Source of the DNA: Terriglobales bacterium
GTDB lineage: Bacteria > Acidobacteriota > Terriglobia > Bryobacterales > Bryobacteraceae
Reading direction: 5' to 3'
NCBI GenBank assembly: GCA_027485675.1
Contig: JAIXQP010000006.1
Span: 186,001-250,000, forward strand
DNA: 64,000 nucleotides
Position numbers and translations under genes: made by a program. Shown here in pieces: positions 18,810 to 27,392 of this stretch. Positions within the stretch are counted from its first letter, which is position 1, and each line of letters begins with the position of its first letter. The notes below the pieces were generated by a model. The model made no database searches. It saw only the letters and a program-made list of their open reading frames with translations, and was not told the DNA's origin.

Positions 18810-20099
18810 CTAGCGGCCGTTCAGGCCGGCCTGCACCACCGGCGCCATAACGCGCGGGGTGATCAAGACAACGAGATCGCGGCTGGCGCCGGGGTTGATC
18901 CGGCCGCCGAACAACTTCTGCAACAGATCGGCCGACTCCGAACCCGGGCCGAAGCCGGAGAGCGCGATGGTTTGCCCATCGACCAGATCCACGTCGGCGA
19001 CAACCCGACGCGTCGTGGACCCCTGGCCGAGGTCAGTGGTCACTTCGGGTTCCACCCGGAGCCGGATGGCTCCATTACCGCTCAGGCGAGGGACGAACTG
19101 GATGCGTAGTCCGCAGTTGTTGCCGTTGGCGGCTTTCCAGGTGGCGCCGGCCCGCAGCGTCACTCCGCTCTGGTCAGGCGCCGTGAGTTTCTCCGTGGAA
19201 AGAAGCTCTTGCGGCCGGATGACACTCTCGCTCGACACTCCGCGCTGCAACGCGGCAATGCGCACCGGTGCGTCCTGGGGCAGAGCGGTGAGGCGGGTCT
19301 GATTGTCCTCAAAGAAGCTCGAACGGCCGTTGACCAACTTCACCTCGAGATCGACCCGGGCCGCCGCCTGGACGTCGGCCGGGGCCGGCGCGGCCGAGGG
19401 CAACCCGGTGGCACCGCGGTCCACGAAAACCTGGCGGAACTCAATCGGAGGCCGCGCCATCTGCTCGTCATCGAGTTGATTCCGAAGCAGTAAACGAATC
19501 TTCGCGGCCGAATCCGCCAACGCCACGCGATCGGCATCCTTGGGCGCCACCAGCAGATTGACGACGGGAACCATCCCCTGTCCGTTGCTCTCATTGCCCT
19601 GCACACTCAACACTTCGGCGTTCTGGAGCAGCGACCGCACGGCCGGTTCCGTGCCGCGCAGGTTGACTACCTGGAGATCGACGCGGTGGCCGGCGCGGAG
19701 AAACGGCATCAGGCCGTTGGACTCCGAAATGCGCACCGAGATCGCCCGCATCCCCTTGGCGATGCTGCCTTTATCGCCTTTGCCCTGATCGGCCCCCGTC
19801 CGCTCTTCCGTGATGGGTTCGTTTTCGATCGTCGCTTGATAGACCGTCTTGCCCACAGCGTCTTCGACGCGTTGATAGGCGCCCGGCGGCAATGCGCCGG
19901 CCCAGGTGGACAGCTTGATATCGGCGGCATCGAGTTGATGCCCCCGGTCAATGGCGCGCGCCGCGACGACGATCGTCTGCTTGGCGGCCAGCGCCTCTTC
20001 GTCACGCATGCGGCCGACGAACAAGCCGTAAAAAATTCCCGTCGCCGCAATGGCAACTACAAACGCGATACCGAGCAGGGGGACAAGATTCCGCTTCAT
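18810..20099 (-). CDS. CpaB/RcpC-type Flp pilus protein fused to a secretin-like C-terminal domain
   Basis: 429 residues from the ATG at 20099; an in-frame ATG at 20132 would add 11 residues. One N-terminal membrane helix (MKRNLVPLLGIAFVVAIAAT) is followed by a SAF domain (~40-100; VVAARAIDRGHQLDAADIKL) and an RcpC/CpaB domain (~105-225; MRAISVRISESNGLMPFLRA, HRVDLQVV). Residues ~250-425 look like the C-terminal secretin (T2SS/T3SS GspD) domain: IRLRVEPEVTTDLGQG, VVADVDLVDGQTIALSGFG, LLQKLFGG and RDLVVLITPRVM. In standard Tad loci CpaB and the secretin CpaC/RcpA are separate proteins. Secretin N0/N1 ring domains are absent, so pore formation is doubtful. Confidence 0.82.
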   Translation of the reverse strand: MKRNLVPLLGIAFVVAIAATGIFYGLFVGRMRDEEALAAKQTIVVAARAIDRGHQLDAADIKLSTWAGALPPGAYQRVEDAVGKTVYQATIENEPITEERTGADQGKGDKGSIAKGMRAISVRISESNGLMPFLRAGHRVDLQVVNLRGTEPAVRSLLQNAEVLSVQGNESNGQGMVPVVNLLVAPKDADRVALADSAAKIRLLLRNQLDDEQMARPPIEFRQVFVDRGATGLPSAAPAPADVQAAARVDLEVKLVNGRSSFFEDNQTRLTALPQDAPVRIAALQRGVSSESVIRPQELLSTEKLTAPDQSGVTLRAGATWKAANGNNCGLRIQFVPRLSGNGAIRLRVEPEVTTDLGQGSTTRRVVADVDLVDGQTIALSGFGPGSESADLLQKLFGGRINPGASRDLVVLITPRVMAPVVQAGLNGR

Positions 20100-20186
20100 A
20101 AGGAGACACAGCGAGCACCCCCAGTACACCATGGGCCCGGCGGAAGAGGAATCCGGAGAAACGGTTAACCCTGGCGGGGAAAGACC

Positions 20187-20636
20187 CTACTTATCGCTAA
20201 GGTCTTTGTCGTAGACATACCGCTGCTCGATCTCGCCTTGGGGCCCGTTGATCGTCCGGTAGATCGTCATCTCGCGGCCATCGGCGGACAAGCTGTACTG
20301 GTCGGTCATGGCGAGCGTTGATCCCTGGACGGTGGCTTTAGACCGGACCTGGAGGATCGGCCCGCGCCAGGCGGCCACGGCCTTCACCTCGTTGCCGCTA
20401 ATGACGTTCACGGACTCCTTGCCGTCGAGCGTCCAGCGGTACTCGTTGACGCGGCCGTTGGCCGTCGAGTGGGCGGAGAGTTCCCCGCCCTGTTGGCGGA
20501 TCTTCGTGACGACGGAACCGGGGCGGGGCGCCCGGCCGAAGTCGCTCTTGTCGTGATTCAGTTTCCAGGTGCCGGACAAATTGGGCTCAGCCAGAAGCAG
20601 GGCGGCCGTGGCGAGCCACAGCAAAACAATGCGCAT
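20187..20636 (-). CDS. small secreted protein of unknown function
   Basis: 149 residues with a signal peptide (MRIVLLWLATAALLLA). The mature part begins PNLSGTWKLNHDKSDFGRAP, a lipocalin/DUF-like 'GTWKLNxxKSxFG' opening seen in many acidobacterial and proteobacterial secreted proteins. The rest is beta-rich with no catalytic motif. The start is 9 nt after the permease gene; a TAGCAT box 6 nt before the ATG includes the permease stop codon. Function unknown. Confidence 0.75.
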   Translation of the reverse strand: MRIVLLWLATAALLLAEPNLSGTWKLNHDKSDFGRAPRPGSVVTKIRQQGGELSAHSTANGRVNEYRWTLDGKESVNVISGNEVKAVAAWRGPILQVRSKATVQGSTLAMTDQYSLSADGREMTIYRTINGPQGEIEQRYVYDKDLSDK

Positions 20637-20645
20637 GCCTCGATG

Positions 20646-22046
20646 CTAGGCTGGGACGGTCTTGGGCGCAAGGAAAATCTTGTAAGCTAAAGCCCCTATT
20701 GCCACCGTGCCGAGGGCTACGAGGGAGACCGAAGGCCGCATGAGGAAGCCGGAGCCGGCGACCCAGGCGCCCACCAGAATGTAAAAGGCCGGGATGAGCG
20801 GCCAGGCGAAATTGACGACGCCGAGGCGTTGCCAGCCGGCCCGTTTGCGGAAGACGAACAGGGACGCCACAGCGAGGACGGAGAAGGCGTTGAGGAGGAA
20901 GCCGACGTAGAACATGAGGTCCCGGAAGGAGAGGAAACACATGGCGACGGCGCAGACGCCTTGCATGGCGATGGCGACATAGGGCGTTCGCCAGGTTTCG
21001 TGTACGCGGGCGGCGGCGGGGAAGAAGGCTTTGTTCTGGGCCATGGCGTAATAGACGCGCGGACCGATGGTGACCATGGCGTTGACGGTGGCGAGGAGCG
21101 AAACCGCCATCAGGCCGCTGAACAGGCTCGCCACTTCGGGGCCGAACAGGTTCGAGGCCGATAGGGAGCCGACGGCCACGACGCCCTTCATCTGCTCGAG
21201 CGGCTGGGCGTAGATGTAGGCGATGTTGAGGCCGACGAACAGGGCGGCGACCAGGGCCGTGCCGAGGGTGAGGGCGAGGGGCAGGGTGCGTTCGGGGGTG
21301 CGGAGTTCCTCCGCGACGTAGGTCGCGGCGTTCCAGCCGGAGTAGGCGACGTAGATGAAGATGAGGCTGGTGGCGAACTGCTCCCAGAGGGGCGAGGTGG
21401 AGGTGCGGACGGCCACCTCATTGAAATGGCCCCAATCCCCTTTGCCGAAGGCGAAGGCGAACAGGAGGAAGCCGACAATGACGCTGAGCTTGACGGCGGT
21501 GAGGACGTTCTGCACGCTGGCGGCCAGGCGGATGCCAAACAGGTTCAGGACGGCGAAGGCGAGGATGAGCACCGAGGCCACGATCTGTGCACCGCCGACG
21601 GTGAAGGGGCCAACGGCAGTGGAGCTGGCCTGTTTCACGGCCGGGAAGAAGTAGCCGAGGTAGTCCGAGAAGGCGAGAGCGGCGAGGGCGATGGGCGCGG
21701 AGAAGCCGGCCGTGAAGGAGATCCAACCTTCCATGAAGCCCCAGGTGGGCCCGTAGGCTTGGGTGAGGTAGACGTACTCGCCGCCGGAGCTGGGGAAATT
21801 GATGCCGAGTTCGGAGTAGCAGAAGGCGCCGGCCAGAGCCACAATTGCGCCGACGATCCAGATGCCGAGGACGATATCGGGCGAGCCGAGGTCGCCGGCG
21901 AGAAAGCCGGTGGTGGTGAAGATGCCGGTTCCCACCATGTTGGAGATTACCAGCGCGGTGGCGCTAACCAGCCCAAGCTGGCGGAGGAGAGAAGAAGATG
22001 GTTGGCTCAACTGGCTACTCGAAGATTGGTCGGATGGTGGCCGCAA
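20646..22046 (-). CDS. APC-family amino-acid permease
   Basis: 466 residues, about twelve to fourteen hydrophobic segments. The first helix carries the APC signature (LVSATALVISNMVGTGIFTT), followed by GIWIVGAIVALAGAFCYSEL and the conserved SSGGEYVYLTQAYGPTWGFM. It resembles LAT/serine-threonine-exchanger-like bacterial permeases (amino acid/polyamine/organocation superfamily). The first ~25 residues are Ser/Gln-rich and overlap the 3' end of the glycosyltransferase gene by 40 bp; a later start is possible but no internal Met occurs before the first helix. Substrate unknown. Confidence 0.9.
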   Translation of the reverse strand: MRPPSDQSSSSQLSQPSSSLLRQLGLVSATALVISNMVGTGIFTTTGFLAGDLGSPDIVLGIWIVGAIVALAGAFCYSELGINFPSSGGEYVYLTQAYGPTWGFMEGWISFTAGFSAPIALAALAFSDYLGYFFPAVKQASSTAVGPFTVGGAQIVASVLILAFAVLNLFGIRLAASVQNVLTAVKLSVIVGFLLFAFAFGKGDWGHFNEVAVRTSTSPLWEQFATSLIFIYVAYSGWNAATYVAEELRTPERTLPLALTLGTALVAALFVGLNIAYIYAQPLEQMKGVVAVGSLSASNLFGPEVASLFSGLMAVSLLATVNAMVTIGPRVYYAMAQNKAFFPAAARVHETWRTPYVAIAMQGVCAVAMCFLSFRDLMFYVGFLLNAFSVLAVASLFVFRKRAGWQRLGVVNFAWPLIPAFYILVGAWVAGSGFLMRPSVSLVALGTVAIGALAYKIFLAPKTVPA

Positions 22047-23212
22047 GCGGCTTCGTAGACATGGTACACGTCATCAAAGACGCGGTCCCAGCTGACGCGG
22101 CAGGCCGATTCACGCGCTTCGAGGCGCATTCGTTGCAACTCTACCGGATTGGCGATGAGGTCGGCAACCCGGCGGACAAAGTGGGCCTCGCTTTGGCAGA
22201 CATAGCCGTTGGCGCCGGCCTCGATCAGGTGTTGGGGGCCGCCGTGATTCATGACGATGGCGGGTACGCCGCTGGCGAGGGCTTCGTGGACGCTGGTGCC
22301 GTAGGTGTCGGTCAGCGAGGGGTTCAGGAAGAGATCCATGCTGGCGTAGGCGTCGGCGAGTTCGGCGCCGTCGAGGAACTGGCGGAACTCGGCGCGCCGC
22401 AGCCGGCGTTTGAGCCAGGTCTGCTCGAAGCCTTCGCCGATGATGAGAAAGCGATGATGGCCGCCGGGCAGGGCGCGCTGGACCTGGGCGAGGAGGCGAA
22501 CGTTCTTCTCTGGTTGCAGGCGGCCGGCGAAGCCGAGGGTGAAGGCGCCGTCCTGCCGCAGGCGTCGCCCGGGATGGAAGAGGCCAGTATCGACGGCGCG
22601 CCGCATGAGGTGGACGGGCTTGCCGGTCTGTTCGCCGAGGAAGTTGACGAGGTCCGGGTTGGGGGCGAACAGGCGGCGGGCGAGTTTGTAGAAGAGCGTC
22701 ACGCTTTCAAGCGCGCCGCGTTCGGTGAGGCTGGTGACGAAGTCCGCGTAGTTGCGGGGCAGGAGCGAGAAGACCGGATGGTCGAGGAGGAGATGCAGCC
22801 GCTTGGCGGCGAGTTCGTGGAGATTGTTGTGCCAGGAGGCGACGAGAGGGATGCCGTAGTAGAACGAGAAGTAAGCGCCCATGAGGCCGATGTCGCCGGG
22901 ACCGGTGACGTGGATGACATCGGGGCGGAACTTGCGGAGGGCGGTGCGGAGGCGCAGCAGATGGCGGGGCAGCAGGGGATCGAACGACAGTTCACTGTCG
23001 ACGGGAATGGCCATGGCCGCGCGGTGGAGCTGCACGTGCATCTGGTTGCCGTCGGACCAACTGGTGGTGGATTCGCCGGGCCGCACGAGGAGCAAGGGCA
23101 GGCCGTTCTTGCGGGTGAAGGCGGCGAGCTCGCGGCTGGTCCGGGCGAGTCCGTTCACCTCGTCAAACGAGTCGGTGAAGTAGGCCACGCGAATGGAAGG
23201 GCTGGCTGGCAT
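22007..23212 (-). CDS. glycosyltransferase family 4, GT-B fold
   Basis: 401 residues. The N-terminal acceptor domain begins RVAYFTDSFDEVNGLARTSR, with VIHVTGPGDIGLMGAYFSFY further on. The C-terminal donor domain has FTLGFAGRLQPEKNVRLLAQ, HRFLIIGEG and the nucleotide-sugar motif FLNPSLTDTYGTSVHEALAS. It is like mannosyl- or digalactosyldiacylglycerol-type transferases that modify lipids. It lies immediately upstream of and overlaps the permease gene. Acceptor and donor cannot be fixed from the sequence. Confidence 0.9.
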   Translation of the reverse strand: MPASPSIRVAYFTDSFDEVNGLARTSRELAAFTRKNGLPLLLVRPGESTTSWSDGNQMHVQLHRAAMAIPVDSELSFDPLLPRHLLRLRTALRKFRPDVIHVTGPGDIGLMGAYFSFYYGIPLVASWHNNLHELAAKRLHLLLDHPVFSLLPRNYADFVTSLTERGALESVTLFYKLARRLFAPNPDLVNFLGEQTGKPVHLMRRAVDTGLFHPGRRLRQDGAFTLGFAGRLQPEKNVRLLAQVQRALPGGHHRFLIIGEGFEQTWLKRRLRRAEFRQFLDGAELADAYASMDLFLNPSLTDTYGTSVHEALASGVPAIVMNHGGPQHLIEAGANGYVCQSEAHFVRRVADLIANPVELQRMRLEARESACRVSWDRVFDDVYHVYEAACGHHPTNLRVAS

Positions 23213-23282
23213 GCGAAGAAAGCAGACGCTGCCATCAGTATAAACGTTTCCTCACGTGGCCTTCCGGTTGTTACTGGCTGGC

Positions 23283-24677
23283 TCAGTGTTCGTGCGGTTC
23301 GGCGAAGACCGGGCCGAGGCCATGGAGGGCGAGCCGGGTATCGATAGCGGTTTCGACGACATCCTTCTCTTCGTCGTCGAGGCCGCCGGCGAGATCGGCG
23401 ATTTTGCGGTAGAGCTTCTTGGCGTTCGACCGCGTGGTGTCTCCCGCGCAGCAGAGTGCGTAGGCGAACAGGGCGCGTTCCCGGAGATCGGGGTCGTCGA
23501 ACATCTGCTCGAGTTGCTTGGACTCGTACACCATGCCGAGGTAGCCGACGCCGGTGATGGCTTCGTTCTGGACGGCGCGAACGGGATCCTGCAGGTGTTT
23601 CGAGAAGAGCGGCGCGAAGGTCTTGTCGAACGTCCGCCACATGCCGCGCATGGCCTGGGGCCGGGTCTCTTCGTTCTCGTAGAGTTCGCGGAGCACCTGT
23701 TCGACGGTGGGATTCAGTTCGTTGGTGGCGACGGCGATGGCGGCGCCGGCGCGCTCGCGTAACGGGGCACCGGTATCCGCCATCTTTTCGCGGAGCTTGG
23801 GGGCGACGCCCGGCTCCTCCCAGTACTCGGAAAGGCTCTGCCAGGCGGCGCCGCGCACGGCGGAGTCGGCGTCGTTCTCGGCGGCGCCGAGGAGGGCGTC
23901 AAGCAAGGCTTCGTCCGGCTCTTCGTCCACCAGCGCTTCGGCGGCCTCCCGGCGGACGGAGGCGTCGGGATGCTGAAGGAGTTCGATGATCTCCTCGGCT
24001 TCGAGGACGTCCCAGACGGGAGAAGCGGCCTCCTCGAAGTTGGCGAAGACGTCGTAGGGGGGATGGCCATCCTCAACGACGGGCGCTTCGAGGTTGCGCA
24101 TCGAGTATTCGAGTTCGCGTTTCTCGTCCTGCTCGTCCTCGCCCATCCGCTCGATCCGGGCGGCCATGGCGGGGATGAGCTCCCTGTCGCCGTAGAGGCT
24201 GAGGTTAATGGCGGCGTCGGCGGGGTCCGACTCGAGACGATCGAGCAGAATCTGCTGGATCCGATCGTCCTTCACGCCCAACCCGGCGAGGAGGAACTCC
24301 ATGTTGCCCCGGCTTTCGCCGTCGGCCTGGTCGCGGAGTTCGAGCAAGGGTTCGACCGCGGCCTCGCCCAGTTCGCCGAGCGCTTCGTAGATATGATCGG
24401 GGGCCTCGCCGTCATCCTGATGGAGGAGATCGATGAAGAAGGGAATGGCGGCGGGATGGCGCAGGGCGCGGAGGATATGGAACAGATCGACGGTGAGGTC
24501 GATGCGGTCCTCCTCCGGCTGTTCGAGGCCATAGGCGGCGAGTTCGGCGGCCGCCTCCGGCCCCCGGTCGAGAATCGCCTGGACGAAGGCGCGGTCGACG
24601 CCGATGCGCCCGCGGCCGGCTTCGTGAAGGAGGTCGCGCAGGGGCGTATCGGGATACTGGGACGGCAGGAGGAGCAT
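23283..24677 (-). CDS. HEAT-repeat protein, cytoplasmic
   Basis: 464 residues, acidic, no signal peptide. Repeating amphipathic helix pairs are visible, e.g. IIELLQHPDASVRREAAEAL and LLDALLGAAENDADSAVRGA, typical of HEAT/PBS-lyase repeats; at least six units occur between residues ~20 and 420. Such solenoids mediate protein-protein contacts. An N-terminal segment (YPDTPLRDLLHEAGRGRIGV) looks family-specific. A weak TGAGACACT box ends 6 nt before the start. Partner unknown; the next gene on the same strand starts 70 nt downstream. Confidence 0.8.
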   Translation of the reverse strand: MLLLPSQYPDTPLRDLLHEAGRGRIGVDRAFVQAILDRGPEAAAELAAYGLEQPEEDRIDLTVDLFHILRALRHPAAIPFFIDLLHQDDGEAPDHIYEALGELGEAAVEPLLELRDQADGESRGNMEFLLAGLGVKDDRIQQILLDRLESDPADAAINLSLYGDRELIPAMAARIERMGEDEQDEKRELEYSMRNLEAPVVEDGHPPYDVFANFEEAASPVWDVLEAEEIIELLQHPDASVRREAAEALVDEEPDEALLDALLGAAENDADSAVRGAAWQSLSEYWEEPGVAPKLREKMADTGAPLRERAGAAIAVATNELNPTVEQVLRELYENEETRPQAMRGMWRTFDKTFAPLFSKHLQDPVRAVQNEAITGVGYLGMVYESKQLEQMFDDPDLRERALFAYALCCAGDTTRSNAKKLYRKIADLAGGLDDEEKDVVETAIDTRLALHGLGPVFAEPHEH

Positions 24678-24693
24678 GAGGTTAGTGTCTCAC

Positions 24694-25437
24694 TTAATAC
24701 GTCGCGCGCCCGCCGGAGGCGTCGTAGGTTTGGGCGGTAACGAAGCTGCAATCCGGACTCGAAAGGAAGTGGACGACGGCGGCGATCTCTTCCGGTTCGC
24801 CGGTGCGCCGCATGGGGATCTTTTCGGTCATGTAGGCCACCTGCTGGGGGGTCAACTGTTCGAGGATCGGGGTGCGGACGACGGCGGGGCTGACGGCATT
24901 GACGCAGATGCCTTCGGTGGCCACTTCTTTGGCCACGGATTTGGTGAAGCCGATGACGGCGGCTTTGGTGGCCGAGTAGGCGGACATGTTCGGGTTGCCT
25001 TCCTTACCGGCGATGGAAGCGATGTTGACGATCCGGCCGTACTTGTGTTCGCGCATATGCGGCAGGACGGCTTTGCAACCGTTCCAGACGCCGTCCATGT
25101 TGATGGCGATGCAGCGGTGCCAGTCGTCGATGTTTTGCTCCCACAGCGGGGCGGCTTTGCCGCCGATGCCGGCGTTGTTGACGAGAATGTGCACGCGCCC
25201 GGTCTGCGCGAGGACGCTATCGACGGCGGCCTGCACGGACTCCGTGCTGGTGACGTCCATGGCGACGGAGAGCGCGCCGGGGATGGTAGCGGCGACCTCG
25301 GCGGCGGCAGCGCCATTAATATCCGCGATGGCGACGGTCGCGCCTGCTTTGGCCAAGCGCCGCGCGATGGCGGCGCCAATTCCAGAGGCCGCGCCGGTGA
25401 CAATCGCCGTGTGGCCGGTTAAATCGAAAAAGCCCAT
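24694..25437 (-). CDS. short-chain dehydrogenase/reductase (SDR), FabG-like
   Basis: 247 residues, a classical SDR. The nucleotide-binding motif is TGAASGIG (about 14-21), the NNAG motif lies near 87-90, and the catalytic Ser region and Tyr-x3-Lys (SAYSATK) near 150-156. The C-terminal part is FLSSPDCSFVTAQTYDASGG. It reduces a carbonyl or oxidises an alcohol with NAD(P)(H). It has a good ribosome-binding site (AGGAGC) ahead of the ATG. The next gene downstream starts 17 nt after it. Substrate unknown. Confidence 0.92.
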   Translation of the reverse strand: MGFFDLTGHTAIVTGAASGIGAAIARRLAKAGATVAIADINGAAAAEVAATIPGALSVAMDVTSTESVQAAVDSVLAQTGRVHILVNNAGIGGKAAPLWEQNIDDWHRCIAINMDGVWNGCKAVLPHMREHKYGRIVNIASIAGKEGNPNMSAYSATKAAVIGFTKSVAKEVATEGICVNAVSPAVVRTPILEQLTPQQVAYMTEKIPMRRTGEPEEIAAVVHFLSSPDCSFVTAQTYDASGGRATY

Positions 25438-25450
25438 TTGGCTATGCTCC

Positions 25451-25490
25451 TAATGAAGAAGGCCCGGAGTCAAGCGGGTGACGCCGGGCC
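25451..25490 (-). terminator. probable intrinsic terminator of the rplI operon
   Basis: On the reverse strand, GGCCCGG and CCGGGCC (25490-25484 and 25467-25461) form a 7-bp stem with a 16-nt loop, followed by TTCTTCATTA. It begins 24 nt after the rplI stop. The loop is long and the T-run interrupted, so strength is moderate. Confidence 0.5.
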
Positions 25491-25514
25491 ATTGGTCAAT
25501 TATGGATGAAGTAA

Positions 25515-25961
25515 CTACTCTTCGCGCTTGACGACCACTTTGACGCTGGTGGTGACCTGTTTGTGCAGTTTCACCGGAACGCTGAACTCGCCCAGGGTTT
25601 TGATGGGTTCGGCCAGAACGATCTTCTTGCGGTCAATGTGGAAGTTCTTGGCTTCCAGCTGATCGGCGATGTCCTTGACGGTCACCGAACCGAACAGGTG
25701 GTCGTTTTCGCCAGCCTTCATGCTGATCTCGATCACGGTGGGCTCGAGCAGCTTGGCGAGTTCCTGAGCGTCGGCGGCTTCGACGGCTTCGCGCCGCAGC
25801 GCAGCCTGGCGCTCCTGTTCGACGATCTTCTTGTTGGCTTCCGTAGCCGGAACGGCAAGCCGTTTGGGCAACAGGAAATTGCGGGCGAAGCCCGGAGCGA
25901 CGTTCACTAGCTGACCGCGCGAACCGAGCTTATCGATATCCTCTCGTAAAATGACTTCCAT
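25515..25961 (-). CDS. rplI: 50S ribosomal protein L9
   Basis: 148 residues, the usual length. The N-terminal RNA-binding domain begins MEVILREDIDKLGSRGQLVN and contains GFARNFLLPKRLAVPAT; a connecting helix and the C-terminal domain (EISMKAGENDHLFGSVTVKD) follow. It is the last gene of the apt-ispE-prs-rplY-pth-rpsF-rpsR-rplI run, 18 nt after rpsR. Confidence 0.98.
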   Translation of the reverse strand: MEVILREDIDKLGSRGQLVNVAPGFARNFLLPKRLAVPATEANKKIVEQERQAALRREAVEAADAQELAKLLEPTVIEISMKAGENDHLFGSVTVKDIADQLEAKNFHIDRKKIVLAEPIKTLGEFSVPVKLHKQVTTSVKVVVKREE

Positions 25962-25979
25962 TGGGGATTCTCCTCGGGG

Positions 25980-26285
25980 TTATAGCGATGTGGTGAACGG
26001 CAGCAGGGCGATGTTCCGGCTCTGCTTGATCGCGGTGGCGAGCAAGCGCTGGTGGACGCAACACACGCCGGAGATCCGCCGCGGGGTGATCTTGCCGCGC
26101 TCGGAGACGAAGGCCGAGAGCAACTTCACGTCTTTATAGTCGATGTGGTCGATTTTCTCGACGCAGAACCGGCATACCTTCTTCCGGCGGAAAAACTGCT
26201 TCTTATTCCCGGCCAGGGCTTTGTCGCCGCCGGTCGGACGCTGGCTGGCCGCAATCGGGCGGCCTCCGCTCTTGGTTTCTGCCAT
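25980..26285 (-). CDS. rpsR: 30S ribosomal protein S18
   Basis: 101 residues with an N-terminal extension of about 30 residues before the conserved [20 protein letters not shown] and [20 protein letters not shown]. Four cysteines (CRFC, CC) suggest the zinc-binding C+ form. S18 pairs with S6 in the platform of the 30S subunit. There is no ssb gene between rpsF and rpsR, unlike in many bacteria. Confidence 0.97.
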   Translation of the reverse strand: MAETKSGGRPIAASQRPTGGDKALAGNKKQFFRRKKVCRFCVEKIDHIDYKDVKLLSAFVSERGKITPRRISGVCCVHQRLLATAIKQSRNIALLPFTTSL

Positions 26286-26304
26286 TGTCTTAGTCTCCTA
26301 CTCG

Positions 26305-26802
26305 TTAGTTCTCAGCGGCCGGCTCGGAAGCGGCCTCAGCGTTTACCGGCGCGTCCTCGAAGGGCAGCGGAGCGGCGGGCATCGGGGATTCGGGAGCGGC
26401 GGGCATATCGGGCCGGGCGCCCGGCACGATGGGCGCGAGCGGGGCCGTGATCTGCGGCTTCCGGGCGGCGCGCTTTTCGCGGCGCTTCTTCCGCTTTTCG
26501 ACGCGGCGATTCCGTTCGTCGGTCCGGACGGTGATGAATTTGATCACCGAGTCGGTGACGCGCAGGCGGCGCTCCACTTCCTTGGCCGTTTCCGCCGTAT
26601 TGGTTGAGAATTCGAGCAGGATGTAGATGCCCTCGAACTGCCGGTCGACCCGATAGGCGAGTTTGCGCACACCCCACTTTTCCACCTTATCGACCGTGCC
26701 GCCGCCGGTGGTGATGACACCGCGGAGCATTTCGATGATCGCGTCCTGTTCTTCTTCAGTGGCGCTGGTGTTGACAATAAAGAGTTCTTCGTAAGTCCTC
26801 AT
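26305..26802 (-). CDS. rpsF: 30S ribosomal protein S6 with extended C-terminus
   Basis: 165 residues. The S6 fold occupies about 1-100 (MRTYEELFIVNTSATEEEQD, KWGVRKLAYRVDRQFEGIYI, LRVTDSVIKFITVRTDERNR). The tail (~105-165) is first basic, then Pro/Ala-rich and acidic, longer than in E. coli S6 and probably disordered. The ATG overlaps the pth stop by four bases (ATGA), so it is translated by coupling. Confidence 0.97.
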   Translation of the reverse strand: MRTYEELFIVNTSATEEEQDAIIEMLRGVITTGGGTVDKVEKWGVRKLAYRVDRQFEGIYILLEFSTNTAETAKEVERRLRVTDSVIKFITVRTDERNRRVEKRKKRREKRAARKPQITAPLAPIVPGARPDMPAAPESPMPAAPLPFEDAPVNAEAASEPAAEN

Positions 26803-27386
26803 GGTTCCTCTTTGGCACCGGGAGCGCGACGCGCATTAAAACGCGCCATGGCCTTTTCGACGCCCTCGGTGATGATGGATTCCACTGCGGCGACAACATC
26901 GTCGAGCAATGGGTCCAACGTGGCTAACTGTGCCCGCCGGATTTTGGCCAGCACATACGACTTCATATCCTTCACGGGCTGTTCGGGGCGGATGCCCAGG
27001 CGAATCCGTGCAATTTCTTCTGTTCCCACGCTGCGGATGACCGAACTGACACCGTTGTGTCCGCCGGCCGAGCCTTTCGGCCGGATCCGCATCGAGCCCC
27101 AATCGAGCGCCAGTTCGTCGTAAATCAACAACAACCGGTCAACTGGAAGCGTGTACTTGGCAAGCAGTTCCTTGACGGACCCGCCACTTAAATTCATGTA
27201 GGTTTGCGGCTTGGCCAGCACCACGTCGGCGCCGGCGATTCGCCCCACCCCGGTGATCGCCTTGTCTTCGGCCCGGGTGACCCGGATGCCGTGAGCGGCA
27301 GCGATCCGATCGATGGCCAGGAATCCCAGGTTGTGGTACGTGTTGTCGTACTCCGCACCGGGATTTCCCAAGCCCACGATCAACAT
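26799..27386 (-). CDS. pth: peptidyl-tRNA hydrolase
   Basis: 195 residues. The family opening VGLGNPGAEYDNTYHNLGF contains the catalytic His (NTYHN); YDELAL carries the Asp; KPQTYMNLSGGSVKELLAKY and GSAGGHNGVSSVI are conserved. It releases tRNA from peptidyl-tRNA that dropped off ribosomes. It follows rplY by 6 nt, the frequent rplY/ctc-pth pairing. Confidence 0.97.
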   Translation of the reverse strand: MLIVGLGNPGAEYDNTYHNLGFLAIDRIAAAHGIRVTRAEDKAITGVGRIAGADVVLAKPQTYMNLSGGSVKELLAKYTLPVDRLLLIYDELALDWGSMRIRPKGSAGGHNGVSSVIRSVGTEEIARIRLGIRPEQPVKDMKSYVLAKIRRAQLATLDPLLDDVVAAVESIITEGVEKAMARFNARRAPGAKEEP

Positions 27387-27392
27387 GGAAGC

